A DNA stretch of 64,000 nucleotides from Paraburkholderia rhizosphaerae (GCF_004366595.1 NZ_SORE01000022.1:62001-126000), one strand, 5' to 3'. Numbered from the stretch's first letter, positions 1 through 8,968 are shown. Made by a program: numbers and translations. Notes: generated from the sequence alone by a model not told the origin.

Positions 1-308
1 GGCTGCTCGCGATGCGTGCGTTCATGCGATCGCGGCACGTCGACCAGGTCGACGCACCGGGTGTGCTCAAGCAGGCGGGGCTCACGGTCGCGCAAGTCGA
101 GGACATGTACCGCTATCTGGCAATTGCGAACTATGAAGACCGCTTCGTGATTCCAACCTCGCACCGCGAGTACGCGGAAGACGCGTTCGATCTGCGCTCG
201 TCGTGCGGCTTCTCGTTCGGCAATGGCTGTTCCGACGGTCGCTCCGAAGCGAGCCTGTTCACGACGCGCAAGAGCAATCGCAAGATCCCGATTCGCCAGG
301 AGTTTTGA
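1..308 (+). CDS. narH: Respiratory nitrate reductase beta subunit, 3' end
   Basis: This is the C-terminal part of the iron-sulfur electron-transfer subunit of membrane-bound nitrate reductase. The gene enters from the left edge, with reading frame starting at base 3. The visible tail contains the run MYRYLAIANYEDRFVIPTSH and ends in NRKIPIRQEF, which I recognise as the NarH C-terminus. The four cysteine clusters lie upstream, outside the window. In the complex NarH passes electrons from the NarI hemes to the molybdenum subunit NarG. It is followed after one base by narJ, so the genes are in one operon. The identification rests on the tail plus the unmistakable narJ and narI downstream. Confidence 0.95.
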   Translation, partial: LLAMRAFMRSRHVDQVDAPGVLKQAGLTVAQVEDMYRYLAIANYEDRFVIPTSHREYAEDAFDLRSSCGFSFGNGCSDGRSEASLFTTRKSNRKIPIRQEF

Positions 309-309
309 C

Positions 310-1071
310 ATGGGTGCGAAAGACGCCAATCCGCCGGGTACCGCGTACGCGATACTCGGCGCGCTGCTCGGCTACCCGGTCGAGCCTCTGTTCGATGCGT
401 TGCCGCAAGCGCGGGAACGGCTGCAACGCGAGCGCGGCTTTAGCCGCGACGCGCGTGCGGGACTCGAGCGTTTTTTCGACTATTGCCGCGAGCGCGATCT
501 GTTCACGCTGCAGGAGAACTATGTCGCGCTGTTCGATCGCGGGCGCGCAACATCGCTCTATCTGTTCGAGCACGTGCACGGCGAATCGCGCGACCGCGGA
601 CAGGCGATGGTCGATCTGCTGCAGATGTACGAGCAGCACGGGCTGCATCTCGGCGCAGGTGAACTGCCGGACTATCTGCCGGTGTTCCTCGAATATCTTT
701 CGCGGCTGCCGGCGGCCGAAGCGCGTTCGCTACTGGGCGAAACCGGCGAGATTCTGCAATCAATCACCGCGCAACTCGCCAAACGCGGCAGCCCGTACAG
801 CTTCGTCGTCAGTGCGTTGATGTCGCTCGCGGGTATCGGTGCGGGCGCTACGCCGCATGAAGTGGGCGATGACGATGCGCAAACGCCTCCGTCGTCGGAC
901 GATTATCGCGCGCTGGACGCCGCATGGGCCGACGAACCCGTCCGCTTTGTCGGTGCGCCGACGCCGGGTCAGGTGCCCGCTCAGGTGCCCGTGCACTTCT
1001 ACGATAACCGGCCCAACCCGGCCGCCTCGCCGAACGCAGTGAACCGTACCCGGGAGCCTCGCCATGGATGA
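310..1071 (+). CDS. narJ: Nitrate reductase molybdenum cofactor assembly chaperone NarJ
   Basis: NarJ is a cytoplasmic chaperone that binds apo-NarG, helps insert the molybdenum cofactor and holds back membrane docking until it is loaded. The protein is 253 residues, within the family range. Near residues 65-110 it has the TorD/NarJ-fold signature region with LYLFEHVHGESRDRGQAM. I chose the ATG at 310 because it follows the narH stop immediately; an in-frame ATG at 223 would overlap narH by 86 bases and add residues that do not look like NarJ. Its 3' end overlaps narI by 8 bases, which suggests translational coupling. Confidence 0.95.
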   Translation: MGAKDANPPGTAYAILGALLGYPVEPLFDALPQARERLQRERGFSRDARAGLERFFDYCRERDLFTLQENYVALFDRGRATSLYLFEHVHGESRDRGQAMVDLLQMYEQHGLHLGAGELPDYLPVFLEYLSRLPAAEARSLLGETGEILQSITAQLAKRGSPYSFVVSALMSLAGIGAGATPHEVGDDDAQTPPSSDDYRALDAAWADEPVRFVGAPTPGQVPAQVPVHFYDNRPNPAASPNAVNRTREPRHG

Positions 1072-1747
1072 CTACATTCACCAGTTCATATTCGGCATCT
1101 ATCCGTATATCTGTCTTGCGGTTCTGCTGCTGGGCAGCCTGGTGCGCTTCGACCGCGAACAGTACACATGGAAAAGCGACTCGTCGCAGATGCTCAGACA
1201 CGGCGCGTTGCGGCTCGGCAGCAATCTGTTTCATTGGGGGGTGCTGATCGTCGTGCTCGGTCACTTTGCCGGCTTTCTCGCACCGCACTGGATGGTGGCG
1301 CCGTTCCTGTCGGCGTCGGGGCACCAGCTGGTCGCGATGATCGCCGGCGGTGCGGCCGGTATCGTCGCGATCATCGGGCTGACTATCCTGATTCATCGGC
1401 GCCTTGGCGATGTGCGGATTCGACGCAATAGCCGCGTGTCGGACATTGTCGTCGTGCTGATGCTGTGGGTGCAGCTCGCGCTCGGCCTCGGCACCGTGGT
1501 GCTGTCGATGCACCATATGGACGGTGTGATGTTCGAACAGCTTAGCGACTATGTGAAGGGCGTCGTGACGTTCCAGCCGAACAACGCGAGCTTGCTGATC
1601 GGCGTGCCACTGACCTATCAGGTGCACATCGCGCTCGGCTTCACGATCTTTCTGATCACGCCATTCACGCGGCTCGTGCATATCTGGAGCGGCGTCGCGT
1701 CGATCGCCTATCTGATCCGCCCATATCAGCTGGTGCGCAAACGTTGA
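1064..1747 (+). CDS. narI: Respiratory nitrate reductase gamma subunit (cytochrome b)
   Basis: NarI is the membrane subunit that oxidises quinol and delivers electrons to NarH. The 227-residue protein has five predicted membrane segments. All four heme-ligand histidines can be placed by spacing: H57 and H67 are ten residues apart (FHWGVLIVVLGH), and H188 and H206 are eighteen apart near the C-terminus. This is the pattern known from E. coli NarI. The start overlaps narJ by 8 bases. A PpiC-type isomerase gene follows after 10 bases, in the same operon. Confidence 0.96.
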   Translation: MDDYIHQFIFGIYPYICLAVLLLGSLVRFDREQYTWKSDSSQMLRHGALRLGSNLFHWGVLIVVLGHFAGFLAPHWMVAPFLSASGHQLVAMIAGGAAGIVAIIGLTILIHRRLGDVRIRRNSRVSDIVVVLMLWVQLALGLGTVVLSMHHMDGVMFEQLSDYVKGVVTFQPNNASLLIGVPLTYQVHIALGFTIFLITPFTRLVHIWSGVASIAYLIRPYQLVRKR

Positions 1748-1757
1748 GGAGGCGCGC

Positions 1758-2549
1758 GTGAGCACGCTAGAGCAATCCGAACAGCGCAACGACGGTGCAT
1801 TGACCGTCAACGGCATCGCGATCGATACCGCATCGATCAGCGAAGAGGCCGAACATCATCCGGACGCGGCCGATCCGCTTGCTGCCGCCCGCGAAGCGCT
1901 CGCGATTCGCGAGCTGTTGCGGCAACGTGCCGTCGAACTGCAACTCGTGCATGACGGCGACCCGCTCGACGATGCATCGGTTGACCGCCTGCTGGCGCAG
2001 GAATTGACTGTCCCGAACGCGACGCGTGCCGACTGTGAACGCTATTACGAGCGCCATCTCGCGCGCTTCAGGCGCAACGATATCGTCTTTGCGAGCCACA
2101 TTCTGTTCGCGGTCACCGGCCGCGCGCCGCTTGCGCTGATCCGGCGCGAAGCGGAAACGACATTGGCTCGCGTGCTAGCCGCGCCCGAGACTTTCGAAAG
2201 CACCGCGCGCGAAGTGTCGAACTGTCCGTCGTCGGGCGTCGGCGGCAGCCTTGGGCAGTTGCTGCGCGGCGACAGCGTGCCGGAGTTCGAGCATGCGATC
2301 TTCGACACGCAAGACATCGGCGTGCTGCCGGGACTCGTGAATACCCGCTTCGGGTTTCATATCGTGCGCATCGACCATCGTGTGGAAGGCGAGCAGATGC
2401 CATTCGATGCGGTCGAAGCGGATATCGCGCGTTTTCTCGGCGAGCGCGTGATGCACAAGGCGATGCAGCAGTATGTGACGGTGCTGGCGTCGCGTGCGCG
2501 CATCGACGGCGTCGAGCTGGGCGAAGCCAACGGTCCGCTGGTTCAATAG
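1758..2549 (+). CDS. PpiC/parvulin-type peptidyl-prolyl isomerase of the nar operon (NifM-like)
   Basis: The 263-residue protein has an N-terminal helical region and a parvulin (rotamase) domain from about residue 110 to 225. Recognisable family elements are ASHILF, GGSLGQL and FGFHIVRIDHR. The overall layout resembles NifM, the isomerase that helps mature nitrogenase iron protein. There is no signal peptide, so it should act in the cytoplasm, which suits folding of NarG or NarH. The start is GTG at 1758, preceded by a strong GAGGAGG ribosome binding site that overlaps the narI stop. It lies between narI and narK, which argues for a role in nitrate reductase maturation; that role is inferred. 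Confidence 0.9.
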   Translation: MSTLEQSEQRNDGALTVNGIAIDTASISEEAEHHPDAADPLAAAREALAIRELLRQRAVELQLVHDGDPLDDASVDRLLAQELTVPNATRADCERYYERHLARFRRNDIVFASHILFAVTGRAPLALIRREAETTLARVLAAPETFESTAREVSNCPSSGVGGSLGQLLRGDSVPEFEHAIFDTQDIGVLPGLVNTRFGFHIVRIDHRVEGEQMPFDAVEADIARFLGERVMHKAMQQYVTVLASRARIDGVELGEANGPLVQ

Positions 2550-2563
2550 ATGAGGGCGCAACC

Positions 2564-3844
2564 ATGAGCGTACAGGGCAATCTGAAGAACGTCGGCGCAG
2601 CGCCGGCCGTGAGCGCGCAGGCTTGGTCCGTGCTGTTCGCGAGCACGCTCGCCTTTCTGGTCTGCTTTGTCGTATGGATGATGTTCGGTGTGCTCGGTGT
2701 GCAATTGCGCGAAGACATGCAGCTCAATAGCACGCAGTTCGGCTTGCTGACCTCGACGCCGGTGCTGACCGGCGCGCTGATGCGGTTGCCGCTCGGCGCA
2801 TGGACCGACCGCTTCGGCGGCCGCATCGTGATGACGACGCTGCTCGTGATCTGCGCAATACCGGTGTACATCGTCAGCTATGCGACGGCGTTCTGGCAGT
2901 TCCTTGTGATCGGTCTTTTTCTCGGCTGCGTCGGCGCGTCGTTCGCGGTCGGCACGCCGTATGTCGCGCGTTTTTTTCCGCCAGAGCGGCGCGGTTTCGC
3001 AATGGGCTTCTTCGGTGCGGGCACCGCGGGCGCCGCAGTGAACCTGTTTGTCACGCCATCGCTGCAGGCCGCATACGGCTGGCGCTTTGTGCCGCGCGTC
3101 TATGCGATCGCGCTGCTGGTCACCGCGGTGATCTTCTGGTTCGCGTCGGCGCGCGACCCGGGCGCAGGGCAATCGAAGGGTTCATGGCTCGATTCGTTCA
3201 AGGTGCTGCGCGACCCGCACGTGTGGCGCTTGTGCCAGTACTACTCGATTACATTCGGCGGTTTTACCGCGCTCTCGTTGTGGATCCCACAATATCTGAA
3301 AGCCGAATATGGAATGTCACTCGTGATGGCCTCTGCATTTGCCGCCGGGTTTTCGCTGCCGGGGTCGGTGCTGCGCGCGGTGGGCGGCGGTCTTGCGGAC
3401 CGTTTTGGCGCGCATAGCGTGACATGGTGGGGGCTGTGGGTCGCGTGGATCTGTCTGTTCCTGCTGTCGTATCCGCCAACCGATTTCGTGATTCACACGA
3501 TCGACGGCACGATGAGCCTGCATTTGCGGACCTCGGTGATCGTGTTCGTGTTGTTGACCTTTGTGCTGGGCGCGGTGTTCGCGTTCGGCATGGCGTCGAC
3601 GTTCAAGTATGTCGCGGACGACTTTCCGAACAATATGGGCGTGGTCACCGGTATCGTTGGTCTCGCCGGTGGTCTCGGCGGTTTCTTGCTGCCGATCCTG
3701 TTCGGCATCTTGCTCGACTTCTTCAAGGTGCGCTCGACGTGCTTCATGTTTCTGTACGGGATCGTCTGGGTGTCGCTGATCCTGATCTATCTGTCCGAGG
3801 TCAAGCGCACGCCGGTGGCCGGGCGCACCGCGGGCGCAAGCTGA
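2564..3844 (+). CDS. narK: Nitrate/nitrite transporter, MFS (NarK family)
   Basis: This is a 12-segment major-facilitator protein of 426 residues. It carries nitrate/nitrite porter features: GVLGVQLREDMQLN and LPLGAWTDRFGGR in the first half, and the glycine-rich stretch GIVGLAGGLGGFLLP near residue 365. It should bring nitrate in or exchange nitrate for nitrite across the inner membrane. It is the last gene of the visible operon, 14 bases after the isomerase. Its position after narI rather than before narG differs from many Burkholderia operons, but a second narK upstream of the window cannot be excluded. Confidence 0.92.
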   Translation: MSVQGNLKNVGAAPAVSAQAWSVLFASTLAFLVCFVVWMMFGVLGVQLREDMQLNSTQFGLLTSTPVLTGALMRLPLGAWTDRFGGRIVMTTLLVICAIPVYIVSYATAFWQFLVIGLFLGCVGASFAVGTPYVARFFPPERRGFAMGFFGAGTAGAAVNLFVTPSLQAAYGWRFVPRVYAIALLVTAVIFWFASARDPGAGQSKGSWLDSFKVLRDPHVWRLCQYYSITFGGFTALSLWIPQYLKAEYGMSLVMASAFAAGFSLPGSVLRAVGGGLADRFGAHSVTWWGLWVAWICLFLLSYPPTDFVIHTIDGTMSLHLRTSVIVFVLLTFVLGAVFAFGMASTFKYVADDFPNNMGVVTGIVGLAGGLGGFLLPILFGILLDFFKVRSTCFMFLYGIVWVSLILIYLSEVKRTPVAGRTAGAS

Positions 3845-4203
3845 AGCGCTGTGCGGCAACGCGCCTCGCGCCGCGACATTCGCAAGCGGTGAAGCGTGTC
3901 CGAGCGCGACGCTCCGATCTTGAACCTCTCCCCGCGCGTGCGAAACGCTTTTGAAGAAGTTTGAATTTTCAGGATGCCCAGGAGCAGGCATCAGTCATCT
4001 GATTGCCTTGGAGGTCTAAGACCTTAAGGGTGTAAGGAAGCACCTGCGCATAGCGTGCGATGCCGTTAGGGAATAACGTACTTCGGTTGATCGTTTTAAG
4101 AGCGGCTGTTGCCGCGCTTTCGATGATCGACCGGTGCGTCTCGAAGCGGCAAAGCCTGTATGAGAGGTGTGTTCCCACTCCCTTCTTTTCCCAAGGCTAA
4201 CTG
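3845..4203. other. Intergenic region between narK and the superoxide dismutase gene
   Basis: No gene is apparent in these 359 bases. A short dyad AGGTCT-A-AGACCT lies at 4011-4023. It is followed by GGTGTAAGGAAGC at 4029-4041, a 13-mer that recurs just upstream of the phosphoesterase gene near 11954. TGTAAGG resembles -35 elements of some ECF sigma factors, and CGTGCG sits about 17 bases downstream of it, but this is only suggestive. The region must hold the sod promoter. I see no convincing terminator for narK. Confidence 0.4.
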
Positions 4204-4962
4204 ATGACCGCCGCTTCCATTCAACGACGCGATTTCCTTGCAAGAACAACGAAAGGCGCTGCCAGTGCAGTCGTGGCAAGCCTCGCCGGCGCTTCTGCCG
4301 GCATGCTGCCCGCTGAGTCCGCGCAGGCTGCCGGTATGGCCGCTATGCCCGCCTACCTCGGCGCTTCGCCGCAAACGCAGCCGCCGTTGCCGTACGCGGA
4401 GAATGCACTCGAACCGGTGATCTCCGCGCGTACGATCGGCCTGCACTACGGCAAGCACCATCGCGCGTATTTCGAGAACCTGTCGAAGCTCGTGCCGGGC
4501 ACGCCGTTCGCCGGCCAATCGCTCGAGACGATTATCGTGAAGACGTACGGCGACTCGGCGTTCGAAGACATCTTCAACAATGCCGGCCAGGCGTGGAATC
4601 ACAACTTCTACTGGAACTCGATGAGCCCGACGCCGACGCAGCCAGGAGAGAAACTGCGCGCGGCAATCATCCGCGATTTCGGTTCGCTTGATCATCTGCA
4701 CGAGCAGCTGGTGAAGGTCTCCGCGTCGCAGTTCGGCAGCGGCTGGGGCTGGCTCGTTGCCGACAACGGCAAGCTGTCGGTGATGAAGACCAGCAACGCG
4801 AACGTGCCGTTCACGTCCGGTAAAGCGCCGTTACTGACTGTCGACGTGTGGGAGCATGCGTACTATCTGGACTATCAGAATCGTCGTCCCGACTATCTGA
4901 AAGAGTTGACCGCAAAGCTGATCAACTGGAACTTCGCGTCGGCGAACTACGACAAGGTGTAA
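4204..4962 (+). CDS. sodB: Superoxide dismutase, Fe/Mn family (iron-type), Tat-exported
   Basis: The enzyme converts superoxide to oxygen and hydrogen peroxide. The 252-residue chain is a canonical SodB of about 190 residues behind a 50-residue leader. The leader has a twin-arginine motif (QRRDFLART, residues 7-15), a hydrophobic stretch and an AQA cleavage-like site near residue 42. Metal ligands match E. coli SodB: H81, H133, D214 and H218, the last two in DVWEHAYYLDY. GQAWNH and GSGWGWL point to the iron type. Tat export implies the enzyme is folded and metal-loaded before transport, and acts in the periplasm. It stands alone, with its own upstream region. The symbol is by similarity. Confidence 0.95.
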   Translation: MTAASIQRRDFLARTTKGAASAVVASLAGASAGMLPAESAQAAGMAAMPAYLGASPQTQPPLPYAENALEPVISARTIGLHYGKHHRAYFENLSKLVPGTPFAGQSLETIIVKTYGDSAFEDIFNNAGQAWNHNFYWNSMSPTPTQPGEKLRAAIIRDFGSLDHLHEQLVKVSASQFGSGWGWLVADNGKLSVMKTSNANVPFTSGKAPLLTVDVWEHAYYLDYQNRRPDYLKELTAKLINWNFASANYDKV

Positions 4963-5034
4963 AGCGGAAAAGCACGTACGCATGCGTGAACCGCCGCACG
5001 GTTGTGCGCGCGTTCACGCGACGACGACGTGCGC

Positions 5035-5415
5035 TCACGGCTGCGCAGTCGCGCGCGGTGTCCAGATCAGAATGTCGGACGCGTTCAGCGGTTTTGGAAT
5101 CATGCGCGCCGCGTAGTAAGTGTCCGCAATGTGCTGCTGGTCACCGAGCTGGCCGCTGCGCACCGGCACGATGTCGTAGCTGCGGCGTGTATTCGCAAGG
5201 TCGACGGTCTGCGCCGGAATATTGCCCCATAGCGGGCTCAGAATCCGCGCTGCTACCTGCGGATGCGCCTTCACTTATTTGCCGGTGCGATTCAATTCGT
5301 CGAATACGACGTGCAACACGTCCGGATGACGGTTGGCGAACGCGGTCGTCGCCGTATAGAAGCGGTTGTATTGCGCAAGGCCACCACAACCGTCCGCGAT
5401 CACACGCAAGTGCGC
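5035..5415 (-). pseudogene. Decayed aliphatic-sulfonate ABC transporter substrate-binding protein (SsuA-like), C-terminal part
   Basis: Read on the minus strand, this stretch gives AQYNRFYTATTAFANRHPDV, then HVVFDELNRTGK, an in-frame stop (TTA at 5275-5277), and then VKAHPQVAARILSPLWGNI through QQHIADTYYAARMIPKPLN to a stop at 5035. This is the C-terminal third of SsuA-type sulfonate-binding proteins. The N-terminal two thirds are absent. At its 5' side the sequence runs straight into a monooxygenase fragment on the other strand. It is therefore a truncated, nonsense-containing relic. The family call is from recognisable motifs, not a search. Confidence 0.75.
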
Positions 5416-5429
5416 GCCGCGTTGTTCGG

Positions 5430-5781
5430 CGGCACGATGTGCGGTACGCGTATGGACGTGAATGGATCAGCGTCGTCGATTCGCTACTGCGCGGCGAACG
5501 CACGCACTTACAAGGGCAGCATTTCGACGTCGACAACTATCTGCTGCGGCCAGCCGATCCGTTTCGTGCGCGGCCGGCCGTAGGTCGGCAGCTATGACAC
5601 GGTGGCGCAACGGATTGCCGCGTTTCACCGCGCCGGTATCGAACTCTTCATGCTGCAGTTTCAGCCGTTCGAGGCGTCGATGCGCGAATTTGCCGGGCAG
5701 GTCATCCCGCGTGTGAAGGCGCTGATCGACGAATGGCGACCCGAACCCGGCGGTATCGTGAATCGCGCGGTCGCCGATTGA
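5430..5781 (+). pseudogene. Decayed LLM-class flavin monooxygenase (SfnG/SsuD-like) fragment
   Basis: Two blocks of a luciferase-like monooxygenase are visible in different frames. The first, near 5440-5575, reads YGREWISVVDSLLRGE and then FDVDNYLLRPADPFRARP. The second, 5584-5781, reads VGSYDTVAQRIAAFHRAGIE, LFMLQFQPFEASMREFAGQV and IPRV to a stop. Intact enzymes have roughly 100 residues between these blocks, so there is an internal deletion as well as a frame change and loss of the N-terminus. The second block most resembles dimethylsulfone monooxygenase SfnG. Together with the SsuA relic it marks a former sulfur-acquisition locus. Confidence 0.75.
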
Positions 5782-6004
5782 ACGCTTGTTCCGCGCACGG
5801 CTCCGCATGCCATGGGTATATCGCGTGCGTCATGGGTATATCGCGGCGGCGTCACCTGGATGTGACCGTTCGGTATGCACATCTTTCGATGCGACTTCGA
5901 AAATTGGCAAAAGGTGTTGCCGTTTTAAGAACGGCCGGCCGGCGCGCGCGCCGCACCGCACACCGCCCGGTGCATCGCTCGGCTCGCGCGGCTGCTGCGG
6001 CGGC

Positions 6005-7027
6005 TCAGTCCATATCCGCCGCGGCGGACAGTTCGGTTTCCAGCGCTGTCTGCGCAGGCGCGCGTGTATCGGGTGGACTGAAGTGGAGACGGTACTGCTG
6101 TGGCGTAATGCCCAGGCGCCGCTTGAACACTGCACGCAGATGATGCGCATCGCGCAACCCGCAACGGGACGAGATGGTCTTCAGCGGCGCGCTGCCGTTT
6201 TCGAGCATCACGCGCGCGGCGTCGATGCGCGCGCTTTCGACGAATTCGGCCGGCGTCACGTGTGCCTCACGCGCAAACACACGCGAAAAATGGCGCATGC
6301 TCATCTTCGCGACCGTTGCCAGCACCGCGATGCTGAGATCGTCCGCTAGATGGGCGAGCACATACTGCTGCACCTGCGCGATCGGCGACGACGCTTCCGC
6401 ATACGGCGTCAGATGCGGGCTGAATTGCGATTGCCCGCCTGCACGCTGCAGGAACGTCACCATTCGCTTGGCGACGCGTAGCGCGAGCTCGGGCCCGTGA
6501 TCCTGCGCAAGCAGGTACAACGAGAGATCGATGCCCGCGGTGATGCCCGCCGACGTATAGAGTTCGCCATCCTGCATGAAAATGCGATCGGACTCGACGC
6601 GTGCGCTCGGGCACAGCGACGCCAGCATCGCGGCACTGCCCCAATGCGTGGTGACGACACGGCCGTCGAGCAACCCGGCGCGCGCGAGCGTCAACGCACC
6701 GTTGCAGATCGAACCGAAACGCTGCGAGCCTCGGCTCGCGCGCTTGAGCCACTCATGCACGTCATCTTCGAGCGGCCGGCGCACAAGGCCCGGGCCGCCC
6801 GCTACAAGCAGCAGGTCATGGCATTCTTCCGCCTCGCTGAAGTGCTGGTCCGCATGAATGCGCAACCCGCTCGAGCACGGTAGCGAACCGTGATCGGTGG
6901 AGATGAGCTGAAGCCGGTAGTGGGACTCCGGCGGGAGAAAAACATTTGCTTCCGAAAAGACATCGGTCGGGCCGAATACGTCGAGGGCCTGGACGCCCGG
7001 GAAGATTAGAAGAGCAACGCTGCGCAT
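6005..7027 (-). CDS. GlxA-family transcriptional regulator (DJ-1/PfpI domain plus AraC-type HTH)
   Basis: The 340-residue protein has an N-terminal DJ-1/PfpI amidotransferase-like domain (about 1-175). The usual nucleophile cysteine is present as C108 in GSICNGALTLA. A C-terminal AraC/XylS DNA-binding domain (about 220-320) includes KMSMRHFSRVFAREAHVTPA and ISSRCGLRDAHHLRAVFKR. Such regulators often control catabolic genes. It lies downstream of two short-chain dehydrogenases on the same strand, separated by about 210 bases, so it probably has its own promoter. Inverted GATAACA/TGTTATC arms at 7088-7094 and 7131-7137 lie in that spacer. The ligand is unknown. Confidence 0.93.
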   Translation of the reverse strand: MRSVALLIFPGVQALDVFGPTDVFSEANVFLPPESHYRLQLISTDHGSLPCSSGLRIHADQHFSEAEECHDLLLVAGGPGLVRRPLEDDVHEWLKRASRGSQRFGSICNGALTLARAGLLDGRVVTTHWGSAAMLASLCPSARVESDRIFMQDGELYTSAGITAGIDLSLYLLAQDHGPELALRVAKRMVTFLQRAGGQSQFSPHLTPYAEASSPIAQVQQYVLAHLADDLSIAVLATVAKMSMRHFSRVFAREAHVTPAEFVESARIDAARVMLENGSAPLKTISSRCGLRDAHHLRAVFKRRLGITPQQYRLHFSPPDTRAPAQTALETELSAAADMD

Positions 7028-7235
7028 CGATCGAAGTAACGAGTGAAGGGCATACGGACATCCATCGAAACAGCGATATCCAAATGTGATAACAGAATCA
7101 GTTTGGACTATATGCTAATTTGAAAAAGCTTGTTATCGACGTCGACACATTGCGTCGTTTACCGACACGCGCGCTACGCAAACACACGTTTTCAGCGGCA
7201 CGTATTGCACGAACCGCTGCTACGTGCCAAGGTTT

Positions 7236-8135
7236 TTACGTCGACACGCGGGGTTTGAGCAGATCCGACATGCCGACACGACGAAGCATTTCGCTGCGTA
7301 TGCGATCGATCACTGCGAACCCAACTTCTGCACCGTCTTCGGTTGGGTCGATATACACACGGAATGCACGTTTCCCAAATGGCGTGTTTACGACCTTGAC
7401 AATCGCATCGGCCACGAGGCTCGCATCGGCATCGGGCGGCACGATCGCATTGAATGCCTGCTGGATCTGCTCGCCGAAACCCGCATAAGGGCCGGCCTCG
7501 TAGTCAGCCGCGCGCGCGGCGTCAGCGGGCGTGCCGGTGTGCGCGAAATGGTTGGTGCCGCTTGTGAACGCGCCGGGCACGATGATCGACGTCTCGATGC
7601 CCCAACGGGACAACTCGCGAGCATATTGGACAGCAATGGCATCCATCGCGGCCTTCGCCGCGAAGTACGGCGCGAGATACGGCGGCGTGCCGCCAGCCGA
7701 GCTGCTGCTCGAGATCCAGACGACAAGGCCGCTACGCTGGCCGCGCAGATGAGGCAGCACCGCGCGGTTCACACGCTGCGTGCTGAGCACGTTCACGTCG
7801 TACAGGTGTGCATACTGCTCCGGCGTGAATGCTTCGGCGGGGCCGAACGCCATGTGACCCGCGTTGTGCACCACGACGTCGATGCGTCCGGCGTGCGCGA
7901 TGATCTGCTCGACCGCGGCATCGACTGACGTTTGCGATTGCACGTCCAGTTCGACGGTGCGCAGATCTGCGTCGTGTGTCTTCGAGAAGTCGGCCATTTG
8001 CGCGACGATCGGCGCATTGCGGCCAGCGGTGTTGCGCATCGATGCGTAGACGGTGTGGCCGGCTTTGGCGAGGGCTTCCGCGGTAAGACGGCCGAAACCG
8101 CTGGACGAGCCGGTGATCAGAATGACTTTGCTCAT
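7236..8135 (-). CDS. Short-chain dehydrogenase/reductase (SDR), 299 residues
   Basis: This is a classical SDR oxidoreductase using NAD(P). The dinucleotide motif TGSSSGFG is at residues 8-15, HNAG at 90-93, serines at 142-146, and catalytic Y157 and K161 in YFAAK. At 299 residues it is longer than the minimal fold, because of an extended substrate-binding C-terminus. I chose ATG 8135 because MSKVILITG is the standard beginning; upstream in-frame codons give no homologous sequence. It is preceded by a second SDR 89 bases upstream on the same strand, and a divergent LysR gene probably controls the pair. The substrate is not evident. Confidence 0.92.
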   Translation of the reverse strand: MSKVILITGSSSGFGRLTAEALAKAGHTVYASMRNTAGRNAPIVAQMADFSKTHDADLRTVELDVQSQTSVDAAVEQIIAHAGRIDVVVHNAGHMAFGPAEAFTPEQYAHLYDVNVLSTQRVNRAVLPHLRGQRSGLVVWISSSSSAGGTPPYLAPYFAAKAAMDAIAVQYARELSRWGIETSIIVPGAFTSGTNHFAHTGTPADAARAADYEAGPYAGFGEQIQQAFNAIVPPDADASLVADAIVKVVNTPFGKRAFRVYIDPTEDGAEVGFAVIDRIRSEMLRRVGMSDLLKPRVST

Positions 8136-8224
8136 GATGGTGCCTCTTTGAACTTTTCGGTTTTTTTCAGACGCTGACGTGCGTCGCGATATCAATCCAC
8201 GATTCGATCGGGATTCCACAGTGT

Positions 8225-8968
8225 TCAGATCGCGCCGCCATTGGCGCGCAGCGTCTGGCCATTGATCCATCCGCCGTTCGGGCCCGCGAGAAACGATACG
8301 GTGTTCGCGACGTCTTCCGGCGTACCCAATCGTTCGAGCGGCGTCAGTTTGGTGAGGTGGTCGATCACGTCTTGCGGCTTGCCGTCGAAGAACAGGTCGG
8401 TCGCGACAGGTCCAGGTGCAACCGTGTTCACCGTGATGTTGCGGCCGCGCATCTCCTTGCTGAGGATATGCGTCATCGCTTCGACGCCGGCCTTGGTTGC
8501 GGCATAGACCGCATAGGTCGGCTGATAAAGGCCCACGACGCTTGACGACGTGTTGATGATTCGTCCACCGTTGCGCAGCCGGCGTGCTGCTTCGCGCAAC
8601 GTATTGAAGGTGCCCTTCAGGTTGATCGCGATCTGGCTGTCGAACAACGTATCGTCGCTATCGGCCATTTTCGCGAGACGCATGATGCCGGCATTGTTGA
8701 CAAGCACGTCAACGCCGCCGAACGCGGCTTCGGCCGCGTCGAACATGCGTCTGACGGCGGCCGGGTCGCTGACGTCGGCCTGCACGGTGGTCGCGTGGCC
8801 GCCCGCTTCGTCGATTTGCGTGGCGAGCGCTTCGGCTTCACGCGCATTGTTCGAATAGTTGATCAGAACCATAAAGCCGTCGCGGGCGAGTTGTCGTGCG
8901 ATTGCGGCGCCGATGCCGCGCGATGCGCCGGTGACGAGGGCGACTTTCGATTGTTGAGTGGTGCTCAT
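8225..8968 (-). CDS. Short-chain dehydrogenase/reductase (FabG-like), 247 residues
   Basis: This compact classical SDR resembles 3-oxoacyl-ACP reductases. TGASRGIG is at residues 13-20, NNAG at 91-94, SSS at 141-143, and the catalytic pair Y155/K159 in YAATK. The end motif FLAGPNGGWINGQTLRANGG is typical of FabG-like proteins. FabG itself sits in fatty-acid clusters, so this is more likely a catabolic or detoxifying relative. It is the first gene after the divergent LysR promoter region and is followed by a second SDR. The usual LysR-SDR pairing suggests that the LysR protein regulates it. Confidence 0.92.
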   Translation of the reverse strand: MSTTQQSKVALVTGASRGIGAAIARQLARDGFMVLINYSNNAREAEALATQIDEAGGHATTVQADVSDPAAVRRMFDAAEAAFGGVDVLVNNAGIMRLAKMADSDDTLFDSQIAINLKGTFNTLREAARRLRNGGRIINTSSSVVGLYQPTYAVYAATKAGVEAMTHILSKEMRGRNITVNTVAPGPVATDLFFDGKPQDVIDHLTKLTPLERLGTPEDVANTVSFLAGPNGGWINGQTLRANGGAI

